Assembly: GCF_008370255.1 (NCBI RefSeq)
Contig: NZ_SEUI01000002.1
Location: 442,220 to 506,219 of the forward strand
Length of the DNA stretch: 64,000 nt
Direction of reading: 5' to 3'
Origin: Pseudoalteromonas sp. FUC4
GTDB lineage: Bacteria; Pseudomonadota; Gammaproteobacteria; Enterobacterales; Alteromonadaceae
Shown here: positions 51,033-62,200 of the stretch, piece after piece
Numbering within the stretch: the stretch's first letter is position 1
Layout of the letters: each line of letters opens with the position of its first letter
The notes under the pieces: generated by a model
Told to the model about the DNA's origin: nothing
The model's input: the letters and a program-made list of their open reading frames with translations, nothing else
Databases searched by the model: none
Program-made: the position numbers and the translations under genes

Positions 51033-52667
51033 ATGCGAATAATTATTTTATTTTCAGTTTTTTTAAGCGTACTTGGGTGTACATCGGCTACAACCGACTC
51101 AAGTGTAAATAACTCTCCTGCAACTCAATATCTTACTGTACTTCATACTAACGATAATCATGGGCGCTTTTGGCACAACGAAAAAGGCGAATACGGTATG
51201 GCCGCTCGCAAAACGTTAATTGACTCTTTACGTAATGAAGCCCAAAAGCAAGGTCATGCAGTATTACTACTCTCTGGTGGTGACATTAATACAGGTATTC
51301 CTGAGTCAGACTTACAAAAAGCAGAGCCTGATTTTAAAGGTATGTCTTTGATTGGTTACGATGCAATGGCATTGGGTAATCACGAATTCGACAACCCTAT
51401 TGATGTTTTAAAGCAACAGCAAAAATGGGTGAATTTTCCTTTTTTATCAGCCAATATATTTGAAAAAGAGTCAGGCGAACACGCGTTTGATAGCTACAAA
51501 ATATTCAAAAAGAATGGATTAACTATTGCTGTTATTGGTTTAACAACAACCGACACAGCTAAAATTGGTAATCCTCAATATATTGGGCACTTAGAGTTTA
51601 AAGACCCTGTTGACGTTACAGCAAAACTAGCTAAAGAAATAAAAGCTAAGTACAACCCTGACATTACAATCGCGCTTACTCATATGGGTCATTATGTTGA
51701 TGCTAACTTTGGTATTAATGCACCGGGTGATGTAACACTCGCTCGCTCACTGCCTGCAAACACTCTTGATATGATCATTGGTGGTCACTCTCAAGAACCT
51801 GTTTGTATGAGTGAAACGAATGTAAATGACGACAATTTTAAACCTGGCCTAGCCTGTAAACCAGACCAACAAAATGGTACTTATATTATGCAAGCCCATG
51901 AATGGGGTAAGTATGTTGGTAAAGCTGAGTTTAAGCTTGAAAATGGTAAATTAACGTTACTAAACTACAAACTTATGCCAGTTAATTTGTATGTTGATAA
52001 AGTGCAAGCTGATGGCTCTACTAAAGAAGTATTAGCAAACGAGTACATTAAACCAGACCCTAAACTTGAATCTTATTTAGCGGTATACCAAGCTAAAGGA
52101 GCTAAACAAATTGAAGGTACCATTGGTGAAGTAGATGCACGCTTAGAAGGCGACAGAAACAAAGTTCGTTACCAACAAACAAACCTTGCACGTGTAATTA
52201 TTCAAGCTCAAATGGATGTAGTAAATGCAGACTTTGGATTAATAAGTGGCGGTGGTATTCGCAGCTCAATAGATGCTGGTAAAGTAAGTTATAAAGATAT
52301 TTTAAAAGTACACCCTTTTAAAAACCGTATTACTTATATGGATTGGCAAGGCAGTGATTTATGGGATTACTTAAATACAGTAACGAGTTTCCCACCGGAT
52401 GCTGGCGCTTACTTACAGTACCATAAACTATCGTTTGAACGTAAAAATGGCCAACTAGTTAATGTGGTTATTAATGGCCAACCTTTGAACAAAAATAAAA
52501 CGTACCGCATGAGTATAAATAGCTATAACGCATCAGGCGGTGATGGTTATCCTGCGCTTACAAATAAAGAAGGCTTTGTTAGTACAGACGAAACAGATGC
52601 CCAAGCGCTACAAGACTTTATATCAAAAAACAGCCCTCTTAAAACGGCTGAATTTACCCCTAAATAA
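51033..52667 (+). CDS. UshA-like 5'-nucleotidase / metallophosphatase lipoprotein
   Basis: 544 residues. Lipobox VLGC (Cys16) ends the signal. The metallophosphatase domain (about 35-350) shows LTVLHTNDNHGRF, LSGGDINTG, MALGNHEFD, ALTHMG and MIIGGHSQ; the C-terminal nucleotidase domain shows GGGIRSSIDAGKVSYKDIL, and NSYNASGGDGYP as the substrate clamp. It hydrolyses nucleotides outside the inner membrane, releasing phosphate and nucleosides. E. coli UshA is soluble, so the lipid anchor is a difference. Confidence 0.92.
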   Translation: MRIIILFSVFLSVLGCTSATTDSSVNNSPATQYLTVLHTNDNHGRFWHNEKGEYGMAARKTLIDSLRNEAQKQGHAVLLLSGGDINTGIPESDLQKAEPDFKGMSLIGYDAMALGNHEFDNPIDVLKQQQKWVNFPFLSANIFEKESGEHAFDSYKIFKKNGLTIAVIGLTTTDTAKIGNPQYIGHLEFKDPVDVTAKLAKEIKAKYNPDITIALTHMGHYVDANFGINAPGDVTLARSLPANTLDMIIGGHSQEPVCMSETNVNDDNFKPGLACKPDQQNGTYIMQAHEWGKYVGKAEFKLENGKLTLLNYKLMPVNLYVDKVQADGSTKEVLANEYIKPDPKLESYLAVYQAKGAKQIEGTIGEVDARLEGDRNKVRYQQTNLARVIIQAQMDVVNADFGLISGGGIRSSIDAGKVSYKDILKVHPFKNRITYMDWQGSDLWDYLNTVTSFPPDAGAYLQYHKLSFERKNGQLVNVVINGQPLNKNKTYRMSINSYNASGGDGYPALTNKEGFVSTDETDAQALQDFISKNSPLKTAEFTPK

Positions 52668-52677
52668 ATGAAGATAA

Positions 52678-52709
52678 TAATAGGAAAGTAACTGTGTTAC
52701 TTTCCTATT
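52678..52709. terminator. bidirectional terminator after the nucleotidase gene
   Basis: AATAGGAAAGTAAC pairs with GTTACTTTCCTATT around TGT. It overlaps the last codons of the convergent gene that ends at 52697. Confidence 0.75.
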
Positions 52710-53644
52710 ATTTCAATATTGCCTTTTCTAATATTTGCCAGCCCATAACTATGCAGTCGAGAACGCGACCCTTCTCCATATGCTTTTGGGGGATAATATA
52801 ACTCTTTCTCTTCAGGACATTCGTTAAGCACTTCATCTAATGCCGCACGTATTTCGCTCAAGGTTTTTTCTAGACTATTATTAAAGTTAGGTCTTTTTCT
52901 AACTGTATGGCCAAGCTCAATCAACCTATAAAAATACTTGTTAGCGAGCTCTAGAAGCTCCCCTGGTACATCTTTATTATGACTAAGCGCTACATCATCG
53001 TTATTTGTACAATACTCTACAAGTGCTAAATAAAAGCATAATGGCTTATTAGCTAAACTTATTTTTTGTTCTGGATTACAGCTACTCGATAGTGTTTTAT
53101 CGCTAAGATCAACAATAAGTACAAGCGGCGTAGGCTCAGTAATTATTTGATGCTCTGTATTGATCAATTGTTTATTACTTTGCTTAATAAACGCAAATTT
53201 TATCCAAAAGCTAACTAACACACTTAAAACAAAAAACATTAAATAATAAATAACATGACTTAACGTAAAGTGAGTGTGCTTAACGCTAAATACAACTAAT
53301 ACAAACCCGCTGCTTGTACTCAAGCTACGTATTATTTGGTTGGGCTTTATAGGTGTTACCATCTCGCTTTTAGGTACTATAGTAACAACCCTAAGATCAT
53401 CCGAATCGATGTAGCTATTTAAGGCTTTAATGTAGCTATTAACCGCGTCTTTATTGCCTGAGTGTTTAAGCAGCTCATTTGATAAATCAAGTAAGGGTAA
53501 GTCTAGTGCTATTTGCTTCTCTATCTGAATTATTTTTTGTTTAACTACTTGCTGGCTTTTTTGAGTTACAGAAATATAAAAAACAGACGATAGTATTAAA
53601 TATAAACATAGTAAAACAAGTGATTGCTTATATTTATTCATCAT
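52697..53644 (-). CDS. two-TM membrane protein with a predicted cytoplasmic winged-helix domain
   Basis: 315 residues, no family recognised with certainty. Membrane segments lie at about 8-26 and 130-152, with about 100 periplasmic residues between. The cytoplasmic part (about 170-315) reads as an OmpR-like winged helix: a beta entry (LVLIVDLSDKTL), helices (ANKPLCFYLALVEYC), and a recognition-type region NNSLEKTLSEIRAALDEVL; it ends HSYGLANIRKGNIEIIGK. There is no kinase or receiver. It overlaps the preceding binding-protein gene by 11 bp, so the two probably form one membrane-borne sensing unit, ToxR-like in principle but with reversed order. This is inference. Confidence 0.6.
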   Translation of the reverse strand: MMNKYKQSLVLLCLYLILSSVFYISVTQKSQQVVKQKIIQIEKQIALDLPLLDLSNELLKHSGNKDAVNSYIKALNSYIDSDDLRVVTIVPKSEMVTPIKPNQIIRSLSTSSGFVLVVFSVKHTHFTLSHVIYYLMFFVLSVLVSFWIKFAFIKQSNKQLINTEHQIITEPTPLVLIVDLSDKTLSSSCNPEQKISLANKPLCFYLALVEYCTNNDDVALSHNKDVPGELLELANKYFYRLIELGHTVRKRPNFNNSLEKTLSEIRAALDEVLNECPEEKELYYPPKAYGEGSRSRLHSYGLANIRKGNIEIIGK

Positions 53645-54545
53645 CAGCTTCCTCCTTTAAGTTTACTGAGCTAGTACCGCAACTCCAAAACGGCTGCACA
53701 TTTTGATAGTAGTGCAACCTTTGATCTTTAGACATAGCAAGTAAGTTTTCCTGAACTGCACACAACAAATCAGTATTGTTTTGCTGCATTTTTAAATACC
53801 ACCTTGTTCCAGAAATATTATTACTCAATGGCGTAATATAGTTTTTTGAAAAGCGTTTTTCGTCACTCTCTTTCCAAAATGAAGCAATAATATCGACTTT
53901 TCCGTCGGCGAGTAAATCACGTAATTCATTATGAGAACTAGCATAGGTAATTTTCAAATTAGCTAAATTAATATCCAGCTCTTTAAATGCCTGCTTTGGC
54001 AATATGTGCCCTGAGCGGCTAGTTGGATAATCAAGTAAACCTATACGCTTATCTAAAAAGTACTGTTTTGTCATGCGAGGTTTTTCTTTAGACGATATAA
54101 AAAAGGCAGTGTAATCAGAAAAGCCAACAACGGGCTGGTAGTTATAAGTCGACTCAGCTTTGAAGGCGGCCATAATATTATTTTTAGCTAAAATTAAGTC
54201 AGCAATTCCTTTACCAACAAACTCAAAGCTTTCTGCGGTTCTATACCCCCAATACCCTTTTACAGAGCCATATTGTTTAGCCACTACGTTATCAGAACAC
54301 AAATTCTGTGTTAATAACTTGGCTATTTTTTTCGATTGCGTGAAAATAATTAGCTGGCCTTTATTACTTGTTGCAGTTGTTTGACATTCTGTTGAGGTTT
54401 CAATCATAACTGGAAAATGCAAATCATCGTTGTATACACTAACTTGACCACAAATCCACGTAACGACCAATAATAGAAACAAAAATGTAACAATTAACAC
54501 TTTGTGCAACACGATATTTTTAAAATTCAAAGTAATGCTATTCAA
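53634..54545 (-). CDS. membrane-tethered solute-binding protein (PhnD/SsuA-like)
   Basis: 303 residues. An uncleaved-looking N-terminal helix (about 14-34, LIVTFLFLLLVVTWICG) anchors a periplasmic type II binding fold: IFTQSKKIAKLLTQNL, YWGYRTAESFEFV, ADLILAKNNIM, KRIGLLDYPTSRSGHILPKQAF, and the hinge LRDLLADGKVDIIASFW. No ABC permease or ATPase is nearby, so it probably senses rather than transports. The next gene, overlapping by 11 bp, has a predicted DNA-binding domain. The start codon is TTG, with a weak ribosome site; some N-terminal residues are uncertain. Confidence 0.75.
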   Translation of the reverse strand: MNSITLNFKNIVLHKVLIVTFLFLLLVVTWICGQVSVYNDDLHFPVMIETSTECQTTATSNKGQLIIFTQSKKIAKLLTQNLCSDNVVAKQYGSVKGYWGYRTAESFEFVGKGIADLILAKNNIMAAFKAESTYNYQPVVGFSDYTAFFISSKEKPRMTKQYFLDKRIGLLDYPTSRSGHILPKQAFKELDINLANLKITYASSHNELRDLLADGKVDIIASFWKESDEKRFSKNYITPLSNNISGTRWYLKMQQNNTDLLCAVQENLLAMSKDQRLHYYQNVQPFWSCGTSSVNLKEEADDE

Positions 54546-54751
54546 AAAAAGACTATATTGTGCATTTGAACAATTTTGCTTACTTATTACAACAAGTAAT
54601 TTTACCTGTTAAATATAAACCATTGATTTATATAAAATCTAAATAAGAAATTATGAATTTTAATAAGTCCTTCCTATCAACGCAAAAAGTGAGGACAATT
54701 GACCGCATTAGCTTATAGCAACCCCATGAAATATTCATTTAGGAAGTTCTA

Positions 54752-55606
54752 ATGCATAACAGTATAAAGTACTCGATATCCTCTGCACTTTTGGTTAGTG
54801 CGATATTCACAAGCACCGACTCACATGCTTGGGGTCAAAATGGTCATCGTATTGTAGGGCAGATTGCACAATCTCATATAAGCGAAACAACTAAAGCAGC
54901 AATTAAACCTTATTTAGATGGTGAGTCACTAGCTCAAATATCAACGTGGCCTGATGAAATGCGCTCTGCTCCTGGTGAGTTTTGGCAAAAGAAATCATCT
55001 CGTTGGCATTATATTAATGCAGCACCGGGTAAGTCTTTCAGCTTCAACCACGAACATACTAAAAACAAAGAATCTGTAAGTAATATCCTTGAAGGTATTC
55101 ACTACTCAATGCAGACACTTACAGATACCAACAGTACGTTAGATGCTAAACAGTTCAGTTTGCGTTTTTTAGTACATTTGGTAGGTGATAGTCATCAACC
55201 ATTTCATGCTGGTAGAGGTGAAGATAGAGGTGGTAACCGTATTAAGGTTTCATTTTTTAACGAAGAAACAAATCTTCATAGCCTTTGGGATACAAAGCTA
55301 GTTGAAAACGAGCACTTGTCGTTCACTGAATACGCGCAATTTATTGATACAAATAACAGCGAGTTAATTGCACAGTATTTACAAAGCTCTCCTAAAACTT
55401 GGGTTGAAGAATCGCACAACTTAGCAACAAAAATTTATAAGTACACCAACGATGAAGTTGGATACAGCTACATTTATAACAATACGCCTATCGTAAAAAC
55501 GCGCTTACAACAAGCGGGTATTCGATTAGCTGGATTACTAAATGCCTTATTTGACCCTTCTGCAAAAGAGTTAGAAACGGCACTGAAAATGACGACTGAT
55601 AAATAA
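54752..55606 (+). CDS. S1/P1-type nuclease, exported
   Basis: 284 residues. A signal peptide ends in SHA, so the mature protein starts with Trp, whose backbone is a zinc ligand in P1 nuclease. Zinc-binding residues are visible in WGQNGHRIVGQIA, SRWHYINAAPG, FLVHLVGDSHQPFHAGRGEDRGGN and NLHSLWDTKLVE. It should degrade single-stranded DNA or RNA outside the cell or in the periplasm, possibly with 3'-nucleotidase action. The Oar-like receptor gene follows after 43 bp, so they may be co-transcribed. Together with the nucleotidase nearby this suggests nucleic-acid scavenging. Confidence 0.92.
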   Translation: MHNSIKYSISSALLVSAIFTSTDSHAWGQNGHRIVGQIAQSHISETTKAAIKPYLDGESLAQISTWPDEMRSAPGEFWQKKSSRWHYINAAPGKSFSFNHEHTKNKESVSNILEGIHYSMQTLTDTNSTLDAKQFSLRFLVHLVGDSHQPFHAGRGEDRGGNRIKVSFFNEETNLHSLWDTKLVENEHLSFTEYAQFIDTNNSELIAQYLQSSPKTWVEESHNLATKIYKYTNDEVGYSYIYNNTPIVKTRLQQAGIRLAGLLNALFDPSAKELETALKMTTDK

Positions 55607-55649
55607 ACTGTATTAAATTTATATAACCTACACACGGGAAATCAACATT

Positions 55650-58600
55650 ATGACTAAGCTTCGCCTTTCGAAATTAACTGGAGCGGTAATTTTAGCGCTA
55701 GGTGTTTCTACAAGCGCAATGGCTGCTGATACTTCATCTGCAATGCGTGGTAAAATTACAACGCCTTCAGGTGGCAGTGCTGCAAACGTTAAAATCAAAG
55801 TAGTTCACCAACCAACGGGAACTATTAGCGAACTAACTACAAACGAAAGTGGTACGTTTATCGCTAATGGCTTACGTGTAGGTGGTCCTTACATGGTTAT
55901 CATCGACTCTGATACGTTTAACGATACCACTGTTGAAAATATCTACTTGAACCTGGGTGAAACTTACCGTTTAAGCTCGCAGCTTGCTCCGCGAAACATC
56001 GAAAAGATTGAAGTGTCTGGTTATAAAATTGTTCAACAATCAGGTGGTTCTAGTAGCACATTTGGCTCTGACACAATTGAAAATATGCCAAGCTTTAACC
56101 GTGATATTAAAGATATTGCGCGCTTAAACCCGCTTGCCAGCATTAATGGTAATGGCGAGCTAACGTTTGCCGGTAGTAACCCTCGTTCAAATGGTTTAAC
56201 TGTTGATGGCATCGGCCAAAACGATGATTTTGGTTTAAGTTACGGTGGTTACCCGACTTCACAGCCTCCAGTTGCACTTGATGCTATTGAACAAATTTCT
56301 GTTGATGTATCTCCATTCTCAGCTTCTAAAGGTAACTTTGGCGGCGGTACTATTAATGCAGTAACAAAATCAGGTACGAACGAATTTAAGTTTTCTGGCT
56401 TTTACGAAACATCAACTCCCGATATTGCGGGCGATGTAGACAGTATTTCTCAAGTATATGCAGATGGCCGACCGGCTTTAGATGAAGATGGTCATCGTAC
56501 ATATGTTATTGAAAAAGTTGAGCCAATCCAAACTGAAAAACGCTATGGTTTTAACGTTGGCGGACCATTGATCGACGACACTTTGTTTTATTTTGTAAAC
56601 TACAATAAATGGACAAGCGAACTTGATTTGGATTATGGTTTTGAAGGTTCAGGCGCAACGAATGAGTACGACGTAACAGAAGATAACTACAATAATTTTC
56701 TTAATATTTTAAGTAATGAATATGGATTAACTGACTCTTTAGGTGGCGATCCTAAAGATACGAACGAATCATTGCTTGTGAAGTTAAGCTGGAATATTAA
56801 TGATGCCCACCGTCTAGATTTCACTTACCAATGGCAAGATGACAAAGACGAAACAAATGTTGGTACTGGCGGAAGCACTGTAAGTTTAGCGTCAAGCCGT
56901 TACACTTACGCCACTAAATTTAATAATTTTGCGACTAAATTATACTCAGACTGGAATGAAAACTTTTCAACTGAAATTGGTATAGCTTATAAAGATGTTT
57001 CATCTAGAAGCTTAACAAATTCTGATATCGGTTTCGTTAAAGTTGAAGAATACTATCGTGGTCCTGCTTACGAGTTTGGTACCGACGAATTCCGCCATGC
57101 AAATAGCGCATCAACTGAAAACTTAACACTCACGTTTGATGCAACTTATTTAATGGATGACCATGAGATTAACTTTGGTATGCAGTATGAGTCGTTAAAC
57201 TTATACAACTTATTCGCTTCCAATTCATTAGGCTCTTGGGAGTTTGATAACTTTGAAGGCTTCGAAAACCGTGAAGTTGGTAACTACGACGGTACTTACG
57301 ATTTTTCTTACAGTAACGCATTTACAAACAATCCAAATGACACTGCATACGATGCAACACGTAACCAATTAGCGCTTTACATTGAGGATACGTTTTACGT
57401 TGGTGACGATTTAGAAGTAACTGCAGGCATTCGCTATGAGCGTTTATCATCAGATGATAAACCAACACGTAATGAAAATTTTGTTAATGCTTACAGCGCA
57501 TTATATGGAGTTGATGACTTCAATAACCAAGAGAACCTTGATGGCTTAGATATTTTTCTACCACGTATAGGCTTTAAATATTATGCAACTGAAGCATTAA
57601 CCATCAACGGTGGCATAGGTCGCTTCCAAGGTGGCATTCCAAATGTTTGGTATAACAACTCATTCCAAAATGATGGTATTACAATTGTTGAACCGACAGA
57701 AAACTTCGTTAACAACTATTATGCAAACAACCAAGCTGATATTACACAAGTGCCTGACGCAATTAAAAATTCGTTAGTGCAAGGTACTGGTAGTACAAAC
57801 TACATTGACCCTGACTTTAAATTACCTTCAAGTATTCGTGCTCAAGTTGGTTTTGAATATGAGTTTGACTCAGAATTGCTTGGCGATGGATTTAAATGGC
57901 AAGCTGAAATTGCTTACCATAAGAAAGAGAACGAAGCTGTATGGCATAACACGGCTATCCAAGCTGTTGGTTTAGCTGCCGATGGTGAGCGTGTAATCAA
58001 CGAAAGTATTTATAGCGGTGACCTTGCTCAAAACTTTGATATTGCAATGACTAACTCATCTGACGATGGCCGTTCAATTATTATCTCAACGGGTCTTGCA
58101 AAAGAGTTCGAAAATGGTCTTTACGTTTCAGCAAGCTACGCACACCAAGACGTAACAGAAGCATCTTCTGGCTCTTCTTCACGTGCACAAAGTAATTATC
58201 AGTACAACATAACACGTAATCGTAATGAAGATTTTGCTGACCGTGGCTCTTATGAAGTAGAGCACAGCTTTAAAGTTAATTTAGCGTATAACACTGAATT
58301 CTTTAGTGGCTACGCAACTAAGTTTAACGTATTTTTTGAACGTCGTTCGGGTCGCCCTTTTAGCTACACTATGGGTATGTACCAAGAGCGCGGCCTAGGT
58401 GATACTAAAGACTTTGATAGTAGCTCAGCTTACTTAGCTTATATACCTACAGGTGCCGATGATCCAAATGTAAACTGGGATGAGTCTGGTTTATCTTGGA
58501 ATGAATTAGAAACGCTTCTAAATCGTGCTGGTATATCAGAGCGTGGTGAAATTTTAGGTCGTAACTCAGGAACTCAACCTTGGGTAACTACTATGGATGT

Positions 58601-58877
58601 AAGTATCAAACAAGAAATACCTGGCTTTGCCGAAGGTCACAGCGGTGAAATTTATTTCATGGTTGATAACTTTGCAAACTTATTAAATAGCGATTGGGGT
58701 GTTGAAAAACGTTTAGGCTTTTCTGACCAAGCTGTATATGACTTTGAAGGTCTGGATGCTGAAGGTCGTTACAAAATTGACCCTCGACACGACGGTGCTG
58801 ACGTTCGTAACTATAGCCAGTATGTAACTAGTTCTTCTGCATGGCAGGCTAAAATTGGTATTAGCTACAAGTTTTAA
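55650..58877 (+). CDS. Oar-like TonB-dependent receptor 1
   Basis: 1075 residues. Signal peptide (about 1-25), then a carboxypeptidase-regulatory beta-sandwich domain (SAMRGKITTPSGGSAANVKIKV, about 27-105), a TonB plug with FGSDTIENMPSFNRDIKDIARL and GGGTINAVTKSGTNEF, and a large outer-membrane barrel ending in SYKF. The class is close to Oar and OmpA-like TonB receptors that often take up peptides or large substrates; the ligand is unknown. A leader motif ACACGGGAAA lies before the ATG, shared with the paralogue downstream. A terminator follows. Confidence 0.88.
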   Translation: MTKLRLSKLTGAVILALGVSTSAMAADTSSAMRGKITTPSGGSAANVKIKVVHQPTGTISELTTNESGTFIANGLRVGGPYMVIIDSDTFNDTTVENIYLNLGETYRLSSQLAPRNIEKIEVSGYKIVQQSGGSSSTFGSDTIENMPSFNRDIKDIARLNPLASINGNGELTFAGSNPRSNGLTVDGIGQNDDFGLSYGGYPTSQPPVALDAIEQISVDVSPFSASKGNFGGGTINAVTKSGTNEFKFSGFYETSTPDIAGDVDSISQVYADGRPALDEDGHRTYVIEKVEPIQTEKRYGFNVGGPLIDDTLFYFVNYNKWTSELDLDYGFEGSGATNEYDVTEDNYNNFLNILSNEYGLTDSLGGDPKDTNESLLVKLSWNINDAHRLDFTYQWQDDKDETNVGTGGSTVSLASSRYTYATKFNNFATKLYSDWNENFSTEIGIAYKDVSSRSLTNSDIGFVKVEEYYRGPAYEFGTDEFRHANSASTENLTLTFDATYLMDDHEINFGMQYESLNLYNLFASNSLGSWEFDNFEGFENREVGNYDGTYDFSYSNAFTNNPNDTAYDATRNQLALYIEDTFYVGDDLEVTAGIRYERLSSDDKPTRNENFVNAYSALYGVDDFNNQENLDGLDIFLPRIGFKYYATEALTINGGIGRFQGGIPNVWYNNSFQNDGITIVEPTENFVNNYYANNQADITQVPDAIKNSLVQGTGSTNYIDPDFKLPSSIRAQVGFEYEFDSELLGDGFKWQAEIAYHKKENEAVWHNTAIQAVGLAADGERVINESIYSGDLAQNFDIAMTNSSDDGRSIIISTGLAKEFENGLYVSASYAHQDVTEASSGSSSRAQSNYQYNITRNRNEDFADRGSYEVEHSFKVNLAYNTEFFSGYATKFNVFFERRSGRPFSYTMGMYQERGLGDTKDFDSSSAYLAYIPTGADDPNVNWDESGLSWNELETLLNRAGISERGEILGRNSGTQPWVTTMDVSIKQEIPGFAEGHSGEIYFMVDNFANLLNSDWGVEKRLGFSDQAVYDFEGLDAEGRYKIDPRHDGADVRNYSQYVTSSSAWQAKIGISYKF

Positions 58878-58924
58878 ACCTTAAAACTGCATCAATAACT
58901 TGTTAAGTTATTTGTAAGTGACAA

Positions 58925-58957
58925 TAACCCATTGCAAATTTGTAATGGGTTTTTTAT
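58925..58957 (+). terminator. terminator after Oar-like receptor 1
   Basis: AACCCATTgCAAAT pairs with ATTTGtAATGGGTT, followed by six T. It lies about 48 bp after the stop, so the second receptor needs its own promoter. Confidence 0.85.
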
Positions 58958-59216
58958 TTTACCCCTACAATTTCACATGTTTGTCATAAAGCCCACGTAA
59001 TATATACCCCGAGTATAGAGTTATTACTCAAAAAAACACTCAAATAGACGAAAATAGTACTATTTATTAAAAATATATTGCAGTTGTATTTTATTTGTAA
59101 CGAATAAATAAGGTACACTAGTAACGGATTTTGAATAAATGAACTTCAACTGTTTATTTTGAAAAATTTAAAATAAAAATATAAAAATTTAATTAATAAC
59201 TACACGGGAAAATTAA
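58958..59216. other. upstream region of Oar-like receptor 2
   Basis: This is the remainder of the 339 bp gap between the two receptors. It is very AT-rich with no protein-like frame, and should hold the promoter and a long leader of the second receptor. It ends in ACACGGGAAAATTAA before the ATG, nearly the same as the leader of receptor 1. Confidence 0.5.
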
Positions 59217-62200
59217 ATGAAAACTCAACTTCGCAAAACAGCTCTTTCACTTGCTATCGCAGCATGTGTTGGTGTGAGTGGTGCTGCAATGGCTAACGAA
59301 ACGACCTCTGCAATTAAAGGTCAAGTAATGGGGCCTAACGGCAACCCAGCAGCCGGCACTAAAGTAACAATTTTACATGTGCCTTCTGGATCAGTAAAAA
59401 CAACTGAAGTAAATGACGCTGGTTACTTTACAGCTAAAGGCCTGCGTGTTGGCGGTCCTTATAAAGTAGTTGTAGACTCTGACGTATATGCAGACCAAGA
59501 ATTCAATAACATTATATTAAATATTGGTAATGACTACCCTGTAAATGTTTCTCTTGAGTCACAATCAAGCATGGAACAAATTGTAGTTACTGGCGCGCCA
59601 ATTAGCGCAATGTCTGGTGGTACTGGTCCTGCGTCTACATTTACGCTAACAGATCTTGAGAACCAACCTGCTATTAACCGCGATTTAAAAGATATTATTC
59701 GTATCGACCCGCGTATAACAATTGATGATAGCCGTGGTTCAATTAACTGTGGTGGTGGTAACCCTCGCTACAACAGCTTAACGCTAGACGGCGTTCGTAT
59801 GAACGATAACTTCGGCTTAAGCTCAAATGGTTACCCTACAATAAATGCTCCTTTTTCTTTCGATTCGATTGAACAAGTTTCAGCTGAACTTGCACCGTTT
59901 GACGTTCAATACGGTGGTTTTACATCGTGTAACATCAATGCTGTAACGAAATCTGGCGGTAATGAATTACATGGCGGCGTATTCTTCGATTATACAAATG
60001 ACTCTATGCAGGGTGATTCAATTGAAGGAGAAGATTACGATGCAGGTAATTATACAGAAAAGCGCTACGGCTTTAATGTTGGCTTACCATTAATCGAAGA
60101 CAAACTATTTTTATTTACTTCATATGAAAAACTTGAAGGTGTAAAACAGTTTAACTACGGCGGCCTAACAAGTGGTAGTGTTACTGCTGATGACCTTTCT
60201 CGAGTTCAAACTGCCTCACAGTCTCGTTACAACTATGACGCTGGTGGCATGCCATCAAGTTCACCGATTGAAGATGAGAAAATTCTAGTTAAATTAGACT
60301 GGAATATCAACGAAAGTCATCGTGCTAACATCATTTATAACTACAACGATGCATTCACAATCTCTCAATCAGATGCTGACAATGATGAGCTTTCATTATC
60401 TAACCACTTTTATGAGCAGGGTGCTGAGTTTACATCAATAGTAGCTTCACTTTACTCTGATTGGTCAGATGACTTCTCTACTGAAGTGCGTATTGGTAAA
60501 TCTGAACTAGATGCTCGTGTTGAATCTTTGGATGCAGCAAGTAGCTTTGGTGAAATGCAAATCAACACCGCGAATGGCGGTACAATTTATATTGGTCCAG
60601 ATGATTCTCGTCAGTCTAACGATTTAAATTATGATACTACAACCGCTAAGTTTGCCGGTACATATTATCTTGACCAACATACAATTACTGCTGGCTATGA
60701 GTATGAAGAACTAGAAATATTTAATCAATTCGTGCAGCACACAGAAGGTGAATGGCGTTTTGCATCGGTTGAAGACTTTGAAAATGGTATTGCTTCCTCA
60801 CTTGCATATGACAATGCTGCAGGTACGAACAACCCAACTGACCTAGCCGCTAATTTTTCATACGCACAACATACCTTTTATATCCAAGACGAATATAGCT
60901 TTACGGATATTGATGCTAGCTTAACATTCGGTCTTCGTTACGATAAATATACTAGCGATGATAAACCAAATCTAAATGAAAATTACGTTAGCCGTTATGG
61001 TTTCAGTAACCAAAGCACATTTGATGGTGTTGACTTAATACAACCTCGCGTGGGCTTCCAATGGTATGCAACCGACGCACTTGAAGTTCGTGCGGGCGTA
61101 GGTCTATTTTCAGGTGGTAACCCTAATGTTTGGTTATCTAACTCGTATTCAAACGATGGTATTAGTAAAGCAACAAGTAGTATCTATGATTTGAGTGATA
61201 CATACTTTGTACTAAACAAAGATGGTGAATACGACCCGTTTGTAGATTTATTTATTCCTCAAAATGTTAACGGTGGCACTCCTGGATACGAAGTTCCTCA
61301 AGAACTTTATGATAAAGTAGCAGGCTCTGGTGCTGGTGACTCAAATGTAAATGCTGTAGCTTCAGACTTTGAGATACCATCAGAATGGAAGTACTCATTA
61401 GGTGCGACTTTCACAACTGAAAATGAATACGTAATCTCACTTGATTACTTATATTCTAAAAAGAAAGATGCGGCTACCTTAATAGATCTTGGTCTAATGG
61501 ATTCTGGTAAAACAACATTTGATGGACGCCCTCTATATGTCGGTAAAGATGACGTTCTTAACCCTGGTAAAACTCGTTCACGTGACTACTTACTTACCAA
61601 TGTAAACGGTGATAGCGGCGACTCATCAGTTATCTCATTAGGCATAAGCAAACAGTATGATAATGGCGTTAACTTCAGCTTTGGTTACGCATACACAGAT
61701 TCTGACGATGTTAACCCAATGAATAGTTCTGTTGCTGATTCTAACTATAGCAATATAGCACTAACAAATCCTGGTAATCCTGGTGTTGCATCATCTGATT
61801 ACGAAATTCCGCATCGCTTTACATTGACTCTTGGTTATCAGCATGAGTTTGTTGATGGTTACGCTACTCGCTTTAACTTATTCGGTGAAGCATACAAGGG
61901 TCTTCCATATAGCTACACATACAATAGCAGCGATAGAGCATTCGGCGATTTAAACAACTATGGTTATGGTAGTCGTCAATTATTATACGTACCACTTGAA
62001 AACGATCCTAATGTTGTCTATGACATGAGTGCAGACGAAATCAACGAGTTCAATGATTTCATTGCTTCTGAAGGTCTTGAGCGTGGTGAAATTACTGGTC
62101 GTAATTCGCAAAATGCGGATTGGTTTGTTAAGTTTAACTTTAAGTTAACACAAGAGCTTCCAGGGTTTATGGAAGGCCATAAAGGTGAGGCATTTTTCGT

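Noticed and set aside
51033..51080. Tat or plain Sec signal for the nucleotidase
   Set aside because: The signal ends in a clear lipobox (VLGC), so a lipoprotein is more likely than a soluble periplasmic form.
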